Shown piece by piece: positions 30,772 to 41,094 of a stretch of DNA of 64,000 nucleotides; the first letter of the stretch is position 1; each line of letters begins with the position of its first letter. The position numbers and the translations under genes are program-made. The stretch comes from Craterostigma plantagineum (taxonomy: Eukaryota; Streptophyta; Magnoliopsida; Lamiales; Linderniaceae). The stretch spans positions 13,827,501 through 13,891,500 of the forward strand of contig JAPQWV010000017.1 in the NCBI GenBank assembly GCA_027422505.1, written 5' to 3'. Under the pieces are notes generated by a model that was not told where the DNA came from, searched no databases, and saw only the letters and a program-made list of their open reading frames with translations.

Positions 30772-31078
30772 CCCTGATTGATATTGCAATTATGCTCTGT
30801 GGTTGCAGCTTTGTCTGATCTTCCACATCAGAAAGGATATAAAAAAAAAGGTTTATCGTTACGGAAGAGTTTTTTGGCAAGTCGTAGTAATAGACTGTGT
30901 AAGTAAGTTCTGTCTAGGTGGCTGGTGCCAAGCGGGACACATAGTGACCCCACCAGATCTCATCTGGGAATTTACTTAGAAAGGTAATTTTGTTTTGAAA
31001 GCTGGTCGCTACCCTTTCTGCAAATTATCTGATCAGTACTATTTGACTGGACTGTCGAATTTCTCCGACGATAGCGAC
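30772..31078 (+). other. Tork untranslated leader
   Basis: About 300 bp without a credible ORF between the PBS and the gag ATG at 31079. Confidence 0.7.
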
Positions 31079-31965
31079 ATGGGAAAAATGGCAGCTAAAA
31101 ATGAAATTGAGAAATTCAACGGGAGAAACTACTCACTGTGGAAAATGAGGATAAAGGCAATTTTACTCAAAGAAAATTGTCTGGAGGCGCTCACTGGCAG
31201 ACCAACAACTATTGTTAGTGATGCCAGATGGAGGAAGATAGACGGGAGAGCCGTCGCCAATATTCATCTTTAGCAGATGACATATTATCAAGTGTAGAAG
31301 AGAAGACTAGTGCGAAAGAAATATGGGAGCATCTTGAGAAGTTGTATTAAGTCAAGTCACTCCACAGCCGAATTTTCCTAAAAAGAAAATTATACCATCT
31401 ACGAATGGAAGAATCTTCTTCAGTGACCGAGCACATCAATAAGTTGAATACTTTGTTCTCTCAACTTAAAGACTTGGACTACAAAATAGAGCCAAGTGAA
31501 CGTGCCGAGCTTCTACTGCAAAGCCGGCCAGACTCCTACGATCAACTTGTCATCAATCTGAGCAACAACCAAGCTGCAGGAAAACTTATCTTCGACAATA
31601 TTGCAGCTGCGGTTCTCGAAGAAGAAAGTCGACGCAATACCAAAGAAGACAAGTTGATAACGTCCCAACAGGCGGAAGCATTGGCAGTGACGAGGGCAAG
31701 ATCAGGAGCACGTGGTCTAAACGTGAGCCGAAAACGGACAAGACCCGGAGAGTCTGGTCCAAGTGGGAGTCAAAAACGGCAAAACCTTGTTACGAAAAAT
31801 AAGAAGGCTATAAAGTGTTACCATTGTGGCAAGAAAGGTCATCTGAAGAAAGATTGTTGGGCTCTAAATAAAAATCTCAATGCCCAAGGAAATGCGGCCA
31901 ACACTACCGACGATGGAATTGCCTTGGTGTGTGAAGCCGCAACCACTATCGCTGAAAAGGGAAGA
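31079..31965 (+). pseudogene. gag: Tork gag with CCHC knuckle, one early break
   Basis: ATG at 31079 (MGKMAAKNEIEKFNGRNYSL). The Copia capsid signature W-K-x-R-I-K-A-I-L follows. A stop at 31271-31273 and a second break near 31350 interrupt the capsid. From 31405 the frame is open: SVTEHINKLNTLFSQLKDLD (UBN2 domain) and LLLQSRPDSYDQLV. The zinc knuckle CYHCGKKGHLKKDC is at 31816-31857. It makes the particle protein. The MAAK...FNG..F/YSLWK..M start is typical of Tnt1/Tork-type elements. Confidence 0.88.
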
Positions 31966-32973
31966 TTCAACGACATGTGGCTCATGGACTCTGCAGCTAC
32001 TTTTCACATGACCTCTCGAAGGGAATGGTTTCACCAATACGAGCCAACCTTTGGAGGGTATGTCTACAGCTGCAACGACCAAGCGCTGAAGATTGTCGGG
32101 GTCGGTATGATTCAAATAAAGATGTACGATGGCACTGTGCGTACCATCCATGCTGTCCGACATGTGGAGGGCTTGAAGAAAAATCTGTTGTCCGCGGGGC
32201 AACTGGATGATCTTGGTTTCAAAATTGAATTGGAGAATAAGATCATGAAGGTCTCCAAAGGAGCACTGGTGGTGATGAAGGGAGAAAAGATAGCTGCAAA
32301 TCTATACTCGCTGAAGGGAGAGACTCTGCAAGAAGGGAAAGCATCTGTTGCTACAACAAGTTCAAGTGAAAAGTCTACAATGACTTGGCATAAGAAACTT
32401 GGTCATATGTCTGAACTAGGCATGAAAATTCTTGTTCAAAAGAATCTACTTCCTGGTCTTACGACGGTGACGCTACCATTCTGCGAGCATTGTATTGTGA
32501 GCAAGCAGCATCGCCTGAAGTTCTCCCCATCGAATTCTAGAAGCAAAGAAATTCTAGGATTGATCCACTCTGATGTATGGCAAGCACCGGCCTCATCCCT
32601 GGGAGGAGCCAACTACTTCGTATCATTCATAGACGACTACTCCAGGAGATGCTGGGTGTATCTAATCAAGAAGAAGGACGAAGTGCTTCCTATCTTCAAA
32701 CCATACAAGGTGCGAGTTGAACTTGAAACCGGAAGAAAAATCAAGTGTCTACGGTCAGATAATGGAGGGGAATATACTGGCAAAGAATACACGGAATTCT
32801 GCAAAGGTGCGGGCATCAGAAGACAGTTCACCACAGCTTACACTCCACAACAAAATGGAGTGGCAGAGCGGTTGAATAGGACCCTGTTGGAAAGAACAAG
32901 GGCTATGTTGAGAACTGCGGGCCTAGAAAGAAGTTCTGGGCGGAAGCGGTCTGTACAGCCTGTTATGTGGTGA
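31966..32973 (+). pseudogene. pol: Tork protease, GAG-pre-integrase and integrase
   Basis: In frame with gag as one polyprotein. Protease MWLMDSAATFHMTSRREWF has DSA in place of the more common DSG. GAG-pre-integrase is VRHVEGLKKNLLSAGQLDDL. Integrase zinc part is WHKKLGHMSELGMK ... CEHCIVSKQHRLKF. The catalytic triad is HSDVW (about 32566), RSDNGGEYTGKEY (about 32755) and PQQNGVAERLNRTLLE (about 32845). A frameshift at about 32920 sends the frame to a stop at 32973. The integrase C-terminus goes on in another frame. Confidence 0.92.
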
Positions 32974-33576
32974 ATCGGGCCCATCTACTGCAATAGAGAT
33001 GCGGACACGATGGAAATGTGGACTGGTGCACCTGCAGACTATTCAAACCTCCATATATTTGGAAGTCCAACGTACGCGATGTACCACAACCAAGAAACGA
33101 CAAAGTTGGATCCAAAATCCAGGAAATGTTTGTTCTTGGGGTACGCTAAAGGAGTAAAGGGGTATCGCTTGTGGGATCTCACTGACCACAAAGTGATTAT
33201 CAGCAGAGATGTTATCTTCCTAGAAGATAGCGATGAGGAGCAAGTCGAAAATGATAGCAGTTCAAAAGGCGTAACAAAGACTACACCGGTGAAAAGAAAA
33301 TTGGAGCAATATAATTCTTCTGAAGCTGAAACGGCACACGAAGAGCTCAACCCAGTCGAATCTGAAGTACCGGATCTCTGGCGGTCATCAGGCGAGCGTA
33401 GACCGCCAAGTTGGCACTCAGATTATGAGATAGAGAGCAATCTTGCATACTGTTTTCTAACGGAGGATGGAGAGCCAACCACTTTCCAAGAACCACTGAA
33501 TAATTCAGATGCGAGTCAGTGGATTTCAGCAATGCAAGAGGAAATGGAAGCTCTCTATAAAAATAAGACATGAGAG
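32974..33576 (+). pseudogene. pol: Tork integrase C-terminus and linker
   Basis: Continues from MEMWTGAPADYSNLHIFGSP through AMYHNQETTKLDPKSRKCLF and GYRLWDLTDHKVIISRDVIF to the start of RT (ASQWISAMQEEMEALYKNKT). TGA at 33571-33573 stands where the common TWELV motif has Trp. A point change TGG to TGA is the simplest explanation. Confidence 0.88.
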
Positions 33577-34275
33577 TTGGTGCCATTACCGCAAGGAAGG
33601 AAACCTATTGGCAACAAATGGGTGTACAAAATCAAGCTAAATGGTGATGACCAAGTAGAGCGATACCGTGCTAGACTGGTTGTAAAAGGATATGCTCAGA
33701 AAGAAGGGATTGACTTCAACGAAATTTTCTCACCGGTGGTTCGACTTACAACAGTCAGGGTGGTCTTGTCAATGTGTGCTACATTCGACTTGCATCTTGA
33801 GCAGCTGGACGTAAAAACGGCATTTCTCCATGGTGACCTCGATGAAGAAATATATATGCTTCAACCAGAAGGTTTCGAGGAACAAGGAAAAGAAGATCTG
33901 ATTTGCAGATTGATCAAATCTCTCTACCGGCTCAAACAAGCACCTCGATGCTGGTATAAGAGATTTGACTCCTTCATAATGAGTCTTGGCTACAACAGGC
34001 TATATTCAGATCCTTGTGCATATTTCAAGAGATTTGGCGATGACGACTTCATCATGTTGCTGTTGTACGTCGACGATATGCTAGTAGCAGGACCCAATAA
34101 AGGACGTATCGCCAATTTAAAGACTCAACTAGCGAGTGAATTCGAAATGAAGGACTTGAGACCATCAAACAAAATTCTTGGCGTGCAAATATCCCGAGAC
34201 AGAAGCAAGCAAGATTTGGCTTTCCCAGAAGAATTATTTGAAGAAAATCTTGCGAAGGTTCAACATGCAAGATAG
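33577..34275 (+). pseudogene. pol: Tork reverse transcriptase
   Basis: In frame with the linker apart from the TGA. KPIGNKWVYKIKLNGDDQVE leads to RYRARLVVKGYAQKEGIDFN, QLDVKTAFLHGDLDEEIYML and RLIKSLYRLKQAPRCWYKRF. YVDD is at 34066-34077. A frameshift at about 34235 leads to a stop at 34275 while the RT thumb continues from 34178 in another frame. Confidence 0.92.
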
Positions 34276-35032
34276 TAAGCCAATATCTACCCCTCTTGCT
34301 GCAAATTTCAAGCTATCCTCCGATATGTGTCCTACTGATGAAGACGAGAGGATGGAGATGTCTCGACTGCCATATGCATCGGCGTTAGGAAGTCTAATGT
34401 TCGCAATGATCTGCACCAGACCAGACATTGCACATGCAGTGGGAGTTGTTAGCCGATACATGTCCAACCCTGGCCGGGAGCACTGGAGTGCTGTTAAGAG
34501 GATTCTAAGATATATCAAGGGAACATCGGATCTTGCCTTATGTTACGGAGGTACAGATATTACTGTCCATGGTTTTGTTGATGCAGATTATGCAGGTGAA
34601 CTTGATAAAAGCAGATCCACAACCGGATATGTGTTCAATCTTGCTGGCGGTGATGTAAGCTGGGTTTCAAAACTGCAGTCCATTGTTGTAACATCAACCA
34701 CGGAAGCAGAATATGTCGCAGCTACGCAAGCCAGTAAAGAGGCAATATGGTTGAAGATGTTGCTGGAAGAACTCGGCCTCAAACAGGAGAAAATTGTTCT
34801 CTAATGTGATAGCCAGAGTGCATTGCATCTTGCAAGGAATCCAGCATATCATTCAAAGACCAAACACATCCGGGTCCAATTCCACTTTGTTCGTGAACAA
34901 GTCGAAGAGGGGACTGTGGACATGCAAAAAGTTCACACTGCGGATAATCTGCCAGACTACCTGACCAAAGCAATTCATGTGGACAAGTTTATGTGGTGTC
35001 GTTCCTCATGTGGATTGACCGAGCATAACTAA
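34178..35032 (+). pseudogene. pol: Tork RT thumb and RNase H
   Basis: Contains FNMQDSKPISTPLAANFKLS, LPYASALGSLMFAMICTRPD and AVGVVSRYMSNPGREHWSAV. DADYAGELDKSRSTTGYVFN (first RNase H Asp), TEAEYVAATQASKEAIWL and CDSQSALHLARNPAYHSKTK follow. The end is DYLTKAIHVDKFMW...LTEHN with stop at 35030-35032. TAA at 34802-34804 replaces the Tyr codon before CDSQSA. All RNase H blocks are present. Confidence 0.9.
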
Positions 35033-35103
35033 CTTGCAAAGGCGAGCTAGAAGAATGGTGTGAAGATCTGATTGGGAATTAATCAAATCTTCAAGTGGGA
35101 GAT
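35033..35103 (+). promoter_or_regulatory. Tork 3' untranslated stretch with PPT AAGTGGGAGAT
   Basis: Short noncoding tail. The purine tract at 35093-35103 abuts the 3' LTR start TGATAGG. Confidence 0.88.
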
Positions 35104-35538
35104 TGATAGGAAAGTACGTTGAGTGGGTTGGTGAACCAACCCATCTCAACTACTCCTAATAATATTATTATATTAATATTATTATTATATTACTATTAGT
35201 GAAGGGGTTTGCCTATAAATAGGCAATAAGTGATTCATTAGAAATCACACCAACACCAACACCATATAGAAAGAGAAACAAGAGAGAGAGATAGAAATAC
35301 AGGGTAGAGAAAAACAGAGGGTTTGTTCGGTATTTGCTCCGACTATAAAGAGAGATGGTCTGTGTTTTCTCCTTTATAGATTGAGAGGTTGTAACCCCTG
35401 TTTTTACCCCAGTAATAAATTTCTACCTCGCCCGTGGTTTTTTACCCCAAGTTAAAAAGGGGTTTTCCACGTAGATTCCTGTGTCCATTTAATCCTCACA
35501 GTCATTTCCAATTTCGTTAAGCTGTCCATTTCGCAACA
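35104..35538 (+). mobile_element. Copia/Tork 3' LTR (435 bp)
   Basis: Partner of 30317-30754. Ends TTCGCAACA, then TSD copy CGCAC. The complete element is 5.2 kb. Only the point breaks listed above separate it from an intact polyprotein, so death was recent. Confidence 0.93.
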
Positions 35539-36433
35539 CGCACATCAGATTTCGATATAGCATGAATAAATATAAAAATTCATACATGTTAGTACCTAGA
35601 ACTGATTATTTCTTAACTTGATATATGAAAACCACGATGAAATTCATACCTTTCCTTAAGCTCTAGTTTCGACCCTTGTTTGAATTCTCTGTGTTTTCTC
35701 TATGTCTCGTTTCTGTAAGTTATGTAAATTGATAACAACTAATTTTCCTTCTTCTTATCCATGAGTACGTGTGGAGTTAAACAAATGACATCGACATTTC
35801 ATCTATCGTTATCATGATCTATCTAATATGTATTATTTTATTTATTGACTAACTTTTCATCTTGACTAAGTTTTTGATATCTGTTCCTAAGAATTGTTTA
35901 ATTTACCATATGTTTCATATCGAGAACTAAAGTTCTCGCACTCTACCTTAAGGAACCTCGAAATCTTTGAGTGAAGAATTTCAAAGTCTTACTAAATAAA
36001 TCTCGAGATCTTTGAGGGAAAATTCGAAGACTTATTGAATGGATCTCGAGATCCTTAAGTGAGAAATTTCGAAATCTTTTAATGAATAGATCTCGAAATC
36101 CTAAAAAAAATTCGACATTATACTTGAAGGTTTTCGAGACTCTTCTTTAACCATAATTTAATATTATTTAAATATTTCTTCCCAACTTATTTAATCATTT
36201 TAATTACACACATGAAGTTTTTCAAAACCTAAGAAAACCCTAGAAAATTCATACTTAGTAAAATTCTAATTCCATAACATTCACTTCTTCACTACTTATC
36301 TCTTTGAGAACCTAGAACTATAATACTTTAAATACCTTATCCTACATATACTTCTTGTCTTAAAATGACTTATATGAATGCATGAATTTATGTAAATGCA
36401 TGAAATTATAATATGAAGTTTCGGTTCCTAACA
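35539..36433 (-). mobile_element. GY-B 5' LTR, part 3 (outer end)
   Basis: Continues the CGAAAT / TCGAGATC-rich LTR after the Tork TSD. It ends CCTAACA at 36433, giving TGTTAGGAACC as the LTR start on the minus strand. Next to it is the broken SV-C integrase. Without its insertions the LTR is about 2.9 kb. AATTT at 36434-36438 would be one TSD copy; the other end of GY-B is lost. Confidence 0.65.
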
Positions 36434-37434
36434 AATTTTGAGTAGAGTTTCACGAAATTGATGATCAAGTCTCCTGTCTCATCCTTAGTTCGGAGGAATT
36501 TTGTCCATGTGTAGCGAGAGTAATCATCAACGATAACTAGCACGTACTTGCGTCCAACAATACTCTCTGTCTGCATTGGTCCACAGAGGTTCATATGTAG
36601 CAATTCCAAAGGACGTGAAGTAGAGGCAACTAGTTTGACGTGATGAGACGCTCGCTTCATTTTTCCTAATTGACATGTCGAACATTGATGCTCTTTTTGT
36701 AGAATTATGGTTGGTAGACCGTGAACCAACTTTTCCGTTGAAAGTCGTTGAAGAGCTTTAATGTTTAGATGAGACACACGTTGACGCCATAAGCTGTTCC
36801 TCTGAAGAGGCAAATAGCTGTCGTGGTCCGCACGGACATCAGATTAATCGTGTAAAGATTTGATTTCCAAAGTCCTTGGAGGAGTTCTTTATTTTGATTG
36901 TCCAATATTCTGCACCGATCATCATGGAAGATCACCTGGAATCGTTTGTCACAGAACTGGCCTATGCTGAACAAGTTATGGCGGAGACCTTCAACATAAG
37001 AGACATCCTTGATTGTCAGATTTTCCAGAATTATATCTCCGAGAACGAGAATCAGAGTAGAGTCGTTGTTCCCAAATCTGACTTTGCCATTCTGTCGGTC
37101 TTGGTAGTTGCTCAACAGCTCTTGCTTTCCCGTCATGTGTGTGGAGCAACTAGAGTCGAGGTACCACACACGATGGATCAACTCAATCGCGAAGAAGTTG
37201 AGTTGGATTTGCCCTTTGTAGATGGCTTGGCCTTTTTGGCTTTCGTCTTTTTAGGCGGAGATTTAGGAACCCATTCAGGTTGAACCTTGCAGGGAAGATT
37301 AATTTTAGCACGGACAAATGTTTTAGCAGACTTCAGCGTGGAAAAGATCTTTTCATTGGATAGTCTCCTAAGGTGCTTGGTAGATTCGATCTTACAGGAT
37401 ACCTTAGGTGAGAGCAAGCATGAATAGCGTCATA
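36434..37434 (-). pseudogene. pol: SV-C gag tail, protease and integrase N-terminus
   Basis: Minus strand, read right to left. The gag tail is SPKHLRRLSNEKIFSTLKSA and PPKKTKAKKAKPSTKGKSN. The protease is WYLDSSCSTHMTGKQELLSN, with DSS instead of DSG, so it is probably inactive. GAG-pre-integrase is ENLTIKDVSYVEGLRHNLFS. Integrase zinc and first catalytic block are WRQRVSHLNIKALQRL, CSTCQLGKMK, LLHMNLCGP (Asn instead of the catalytic Asp) and VIVDDYSRYTWTKF. It is cut by the GY-B LTR at 36433, and on the right by SV-D with TSD AGCTT. The gag resumes at 46430. Confidence 0.85.
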
Positions 37435-37439
37435 AGCTT
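37435..37439. other. SV-D left TSD AGCTT
   Basis: Perfect match to 46425-46429. Confidence 0.92.
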
Positions 37440-37772
37440 TGCTAGGATTATTTTATTGTGTTCAATTAAATTAGGTATCTTAATCTTTTAATTAATTTAA
37501 GTGAACTGAGCTTTAATGTTTTAGAGCCCAGTGATTTTATTCTTCTAATGGGCTTACAAAGGCTCAAGTATTATATACCAATATGTGGTACAAATACTAA
37601 AACCCTAACACATAGTTAGGTGTGCTTGTGTGTGTTTTTTAATTCTAGAGAGATAATTTTTTAGCCTCCATCTTATCCTCTCAAGCACTCCACACCATTA
37701 GCATTGATTTCTTTATTATTTGTGTGGTAAATCCATCCTAAGTTAGATTGTTTGGTGTAATACGGACCAACA
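37440..37772 (+). mobile_element. SV-D 5' LTR (333 bp)
   Basis: TGCTAGGATTATTTTATTG ... TAATACGGACCAACA. The partner at 46091-46424 is nearly identical (TGTTAGG start). Includes TGTGGTACAAATACTAAAACC near 37585 (TATA-like in the other copy: GGTATAAATAC). Confidence 0.92.
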
Positions 37773-37788
37773 AGTGATATCAGAGCCA
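37773..37788 (+). promoter_or_regulatory. SV-D primer-binding site
   Basis: AGTGATATCAGAGCCA follows the LTR directly. It is one base off TGGTATCAGAGCC. Confidence 0.85.
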
Positions 37789-39028
37789 AGCGTGTCCGGA
37801 TTTGAGCAAAAAATATTTTCTGAAATGTTTTTTTTTATGCTCTTCATGTTCTTCAAAAATTCTTGAAAGTTTGATATGTTTGGTATTTTATTTGTTAAAT
37901 CAAGTGTTTTGGGTTGAGGGTGTGTTCGATCTAAAAAGTGGAAAGTGGGTTCTGTTCTCGAATTTGGCCTTGTCAAATGTATTTCACTTTGGTCAAACAC
38001 GATTTTTTTTTTTTTTGTTCAAAGATAGGCACTATCGGCCTATTGCAAATTTTAAATGTTTTTTTCAACCTGAATTGGCCACCTCATAAAGAATCGACCG
38101 ATTGCAATTGTTTTTAAAAAAGAAATTGAAAGTTTTAATCAACCACTATCGCCGATTACACACTTGGTCAAACTATCTCTTTCGGTCAAAAAGTAGAAAG
38201 CAAGTGTCAGTTCAATATAATGCAGTCCAACCATCGTCTTAACCATCGATTTCTTAATTATTTACTCACACTCACTCAAATTCGATTGGTGACTCATCCA
38301 TCGATTCTCACCTTTCACCTTAAGTCACTCAAATTCCATTGGTGAGTCATCCATCGAAAGTGGTCCCTCAACAAAATTACCTCCTCTCTTGGTCTGAAAT
38401 TATCTATCGAAAGTCATCCATCGAAAGTGGTCAATTCACTCGAAATGCGCTAATTCGGCTCTTAAGAAATTCGGACACTATCCCACACACATCAAAATTC
38501 TACCATTTCACTATCAGCACACACCAACACAAAAGCGCGCGCACACACAATTTTCGAGATTGTTTACCCTATTTTTCAATCGCGACTAAAATTGCATTGC
38601 CCAAATTTTAAAATTCGGCGGAACCAAAGTTCGAGAATTATACTCGAATTTCACCCGAATTCTTGCTCGACGAAAATCTGGATTAGTTAGAATTTCTTCG
38701 TCCGAGTATAGAAATATCCACCCGAGCATATCTTGCACTTAATTATTTTTTATTTTTCATTTTTCCAAATCCACAAAACACGTTAATGATCACGTATCCA
38801 ACAATTGACTTATGATTTTTTTGGCATATTATAGATAAAGTTTTGGTAATTTTCACGAAGGTTTCGAAATTATCTCAAAAGTTTTAGGTGCAAACCAAAA
38901 AATTTTCGACACTGACTATCTTCGATACTTCACGATACTTCTCAAGTAAACCAAACTTTTCGAAACAGAACTTACAAAAGCCATTTTTTTAAAAAACCAA
39001 AAAAATTATTAATAATATTATAATTAAA
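37789..39028 (+). other. SV-D untranslated leader
   Basis: About 1.2 kb, AT-rich, no credible ORF. 38275-38435 has repeated CACTCAAATTC(G/C)ATTGGTGA and GTCATCCATCGAAAGTGGTC blocks, an imperfect local duplication. Confidence 0.6.
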
Positions 39029-39760
39029 ATGGATGCTCAAGCTATTGAGGAATTAGAAGCAAGTCTTGCTAATAATTACTCTGTGTTGCTTAAGCAACAA
39101 GAGAGCCTAGCTTATGCTAATGAAGATTTGACAAATGCAAAGCTAAAGATCATTAGCTTAGAAACTAAGTTAGAAGATAGTGAAAATAGGGTCTGCGAGA
39201 TGACTAAGAATTTACGTTCTTGCGAAGCTGGGCGAAATGAAGTCTCATCAAAATATGAGACCGTCTTAGAGGAACCACATATGCTTTACTCTAAATGATT
39301 AGAGAATGTTATTTCGAATATAGGTCTAGCAGATCAAAACTCTCCTTCTAAGTTAATTCCTAACGGGGAAAATACTTTACATGATCAAAAACCGACCCAA
39401 TGTGACACTCCAGAGACTCTTCGTAAATTGAAAGATTTACAAGATATTTTGAACTTTGAAAGGATAGGTTTTGACGCTGAAAAGGAAAAGCTTTTAAAGA
39501 AGATTTTATATCTAAAAAATTCCCCGTCTTTATCTGTTTCCAATAATTTGTCAAGTAATACATCTTCCTCGAAACAGGTAAATAAAACAAAAACTAAAAG
39601 AAGCATCCTTGTTCCCAAAACTGAAAAGGCTTTTACTAATCATTCTAAGTCAATATTGACTGAAGCTGAAACGTTAGGTGAAAGTATAGCTTTAAAATTA
39701 GCTAAGGAACAAATTAAACTTAGGAAGGAGCAAGAAAAATCAATATCATCTTCGAAATGA
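39029..39760 (+). pseudogene. gag: SV-D gag-like coiled-coil ORF with one in-frame stop
   Basis: ATG at 39029: MDAQAIEELEASLANNYSVL, then LTNAKLKIISLETKLEDSEN. Sequence on both sides of the TGA at 39296-39298 is in one frame, and after it comes LKDLQDILNFERIGFDAEKE and KLAKEQIKLRKEQEKS. That is 244 codons of Leu/Lys/Glu heptads. It resembles the coiled-coil part of SV-A and SV-C Gag, but the capsid domain and the CCHC knuckle are absent: translation would start straight in the coiled coil. The stop at 39758 is followed by the C-terminal gag domain in another frame. Confidence 0.7.
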
Positions 39761-40230
39761 GAAGTCGAAAATGTTCAAGATTTTCCTCTCCCGTTCCTAT
39801 CAAAAGGGAAGCGTGAAAAGAAGAATTTCCAAGCTTAAGCACACGAACTTCTCAAATCCCGCACATTCATCGTTATAAAGTAAATGATGTGAACTCTCGC
39901 AGGCAACACGACTCATCATCCAATGACGCATATAGCGCCATAAGCTCATATTGCTTCTTGAAATATCCAGTCCAGATTCATTCTAGAAAGCATCTTATGC
40001 GACTGGCTAGGGAGAAATTCTTTAGTGTTCTACACCTAGGCACACATTCACCGGCGCTGAATTGTCATTTCCCTCTAAGGTTCACCAAACCTGGATTCCT
40101 AAATCACAAATCAAATTGGATAGGACTTTAAAGGATGATTTAGGATCAATATCTGAACCAAATGTGCTTAACTTGTTTTCTGCTAACTAGGGAGGACCCA
40201 TCAAAAAATGGGTACCAAAGTCCCGATAAA
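39761..40230 (+). pseudogene. SV-D gag C-terminal domain
   Basis: SSSNDAYSAISSYCFLKYPV and QIHSRKHLMRLAREKFFSVL lead to LKDDLGSISEPNVLNLFSAN. Then, after a stop (TAG where SV-G has Lys), GGPIKKWVPKSR ends at a TAA (40227-40229). It corresponds to SV-A 1780-2151. Several frame breaks occur. The GTTTTTGCAG acceptor-like site follows at 40231. Confidence 0.7.
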
Positions 40231-40248
40231 GTTTTTGCAGAATCTCAG

Positions 40249-40372
40249 CATGGGTAGGTACTAAGAGGGCTGCTCCACGCTCATGACTGGTATGCGACGA
40301 GGGCAGCCAAACATCCCAGCGTGTATGTAATCTTGGGTTACTCCACATACACTGGTAAGCGATGCGAGCAAC
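40249..40372 (+). repeat. Two-unit a-b-a'-b' interlocked repeat array in SV-D
   Basis: Unit 1: a CATGGGT (40249-40255), b GGCTGC (40268-40273), a' GCTCATG (40279-40285), b' GCAGCC (40303-40308). Arm a pairs with a' through five Watson-Crick and two G-T pairs. Unit 2: a GTGTATG (40321-40327), b GTTACTC (40337-40343), a' CATACAC (40346-40352), b' GAGCAAC (40366-40372). Here a/a' is perfect and b/b' has one mismatch. The array sits where protease should begin. No protease frame survives. Confidence 0.75.
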
Positions 40373-41094
40373 TACGTAGGTAAATTTTATATGCATCCGA
40401 TAAGAAACTTGGCATGCATATTGAGCTGAAAAGACAATATACCTACTTTGAAAACAATAGGGTACATTATAAACATGCATGACTCAAATGTACTTTAAAT
40501 GTTATATTTTCGCATGCATATGAGCTGAAATGTCTAATATCCAATGATAGGTACATTTTAACTATGCATATATCTTAAAGAACTTCAAGCTTAAATATTC
40601 ACGTATGCATATAATATGAATCGCTAAAATACCTATTTTACGTGTTAATAGCAAAAAACGTACATTCTAATGCATTTTTAAAGAATAATAATTCTTTAGT
40701 TTGCATCTGATCTGAAAATAAATAAATACGTTCACGCTTATTTAATTGGGAGAGAACTTACATGTTTAAGCGTGCATGCTTTGAGGGGGAGTATAACTCC
40801 ATATTTACGAGAGGAGAGTACATTTTTAGGGGGAGTACACCTTAGGTGCACGATTTGACGGGGAGAAACTTCATTTAACCCATATACATATACGTATACA
40901 TATACCTATATCTATTACTATTACGATAATTTATATATGTATACATAAAAAAAGGAAAAGAAAAGCAAAAAAAGGAAAAAGAAACAAAAACCCTCTCAGA
41001 TGCTTCCACCTCCCAAGGCGGACTTCACTTGAAAACTCGACCCTCAAGAGTTCGAGAATTACAAAAGGCGTGACATCCAGACACAAAAACGAAG
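40373..41094 (+). repeat. SV-D region with about 100-bp repeats and GGGGGAGT boxes
   Basis: TGCAT(A/C)T..GA(G/T)CTGAAA-like cores lie at 40412, 40512, 40603 and 40702, spaced 91-100 bp, with GTACATT words between them. GGGGGAGT boxes follow at 40783-40792 and 40828-40836, and GACGGGGAGAAA near 40858. There is no integrase or RT motif in any frame where pol should be. A TATA/ATAC-rich stretch is at 40880-40950. Confidence 0.6.

Noticed and set aside
36876..37283. 135-codon plus-strand open frame
   Set aside because: It is the antisense of the SV-C protease and GAG-pre-integrase region, whose minus-strand motifs are clear.
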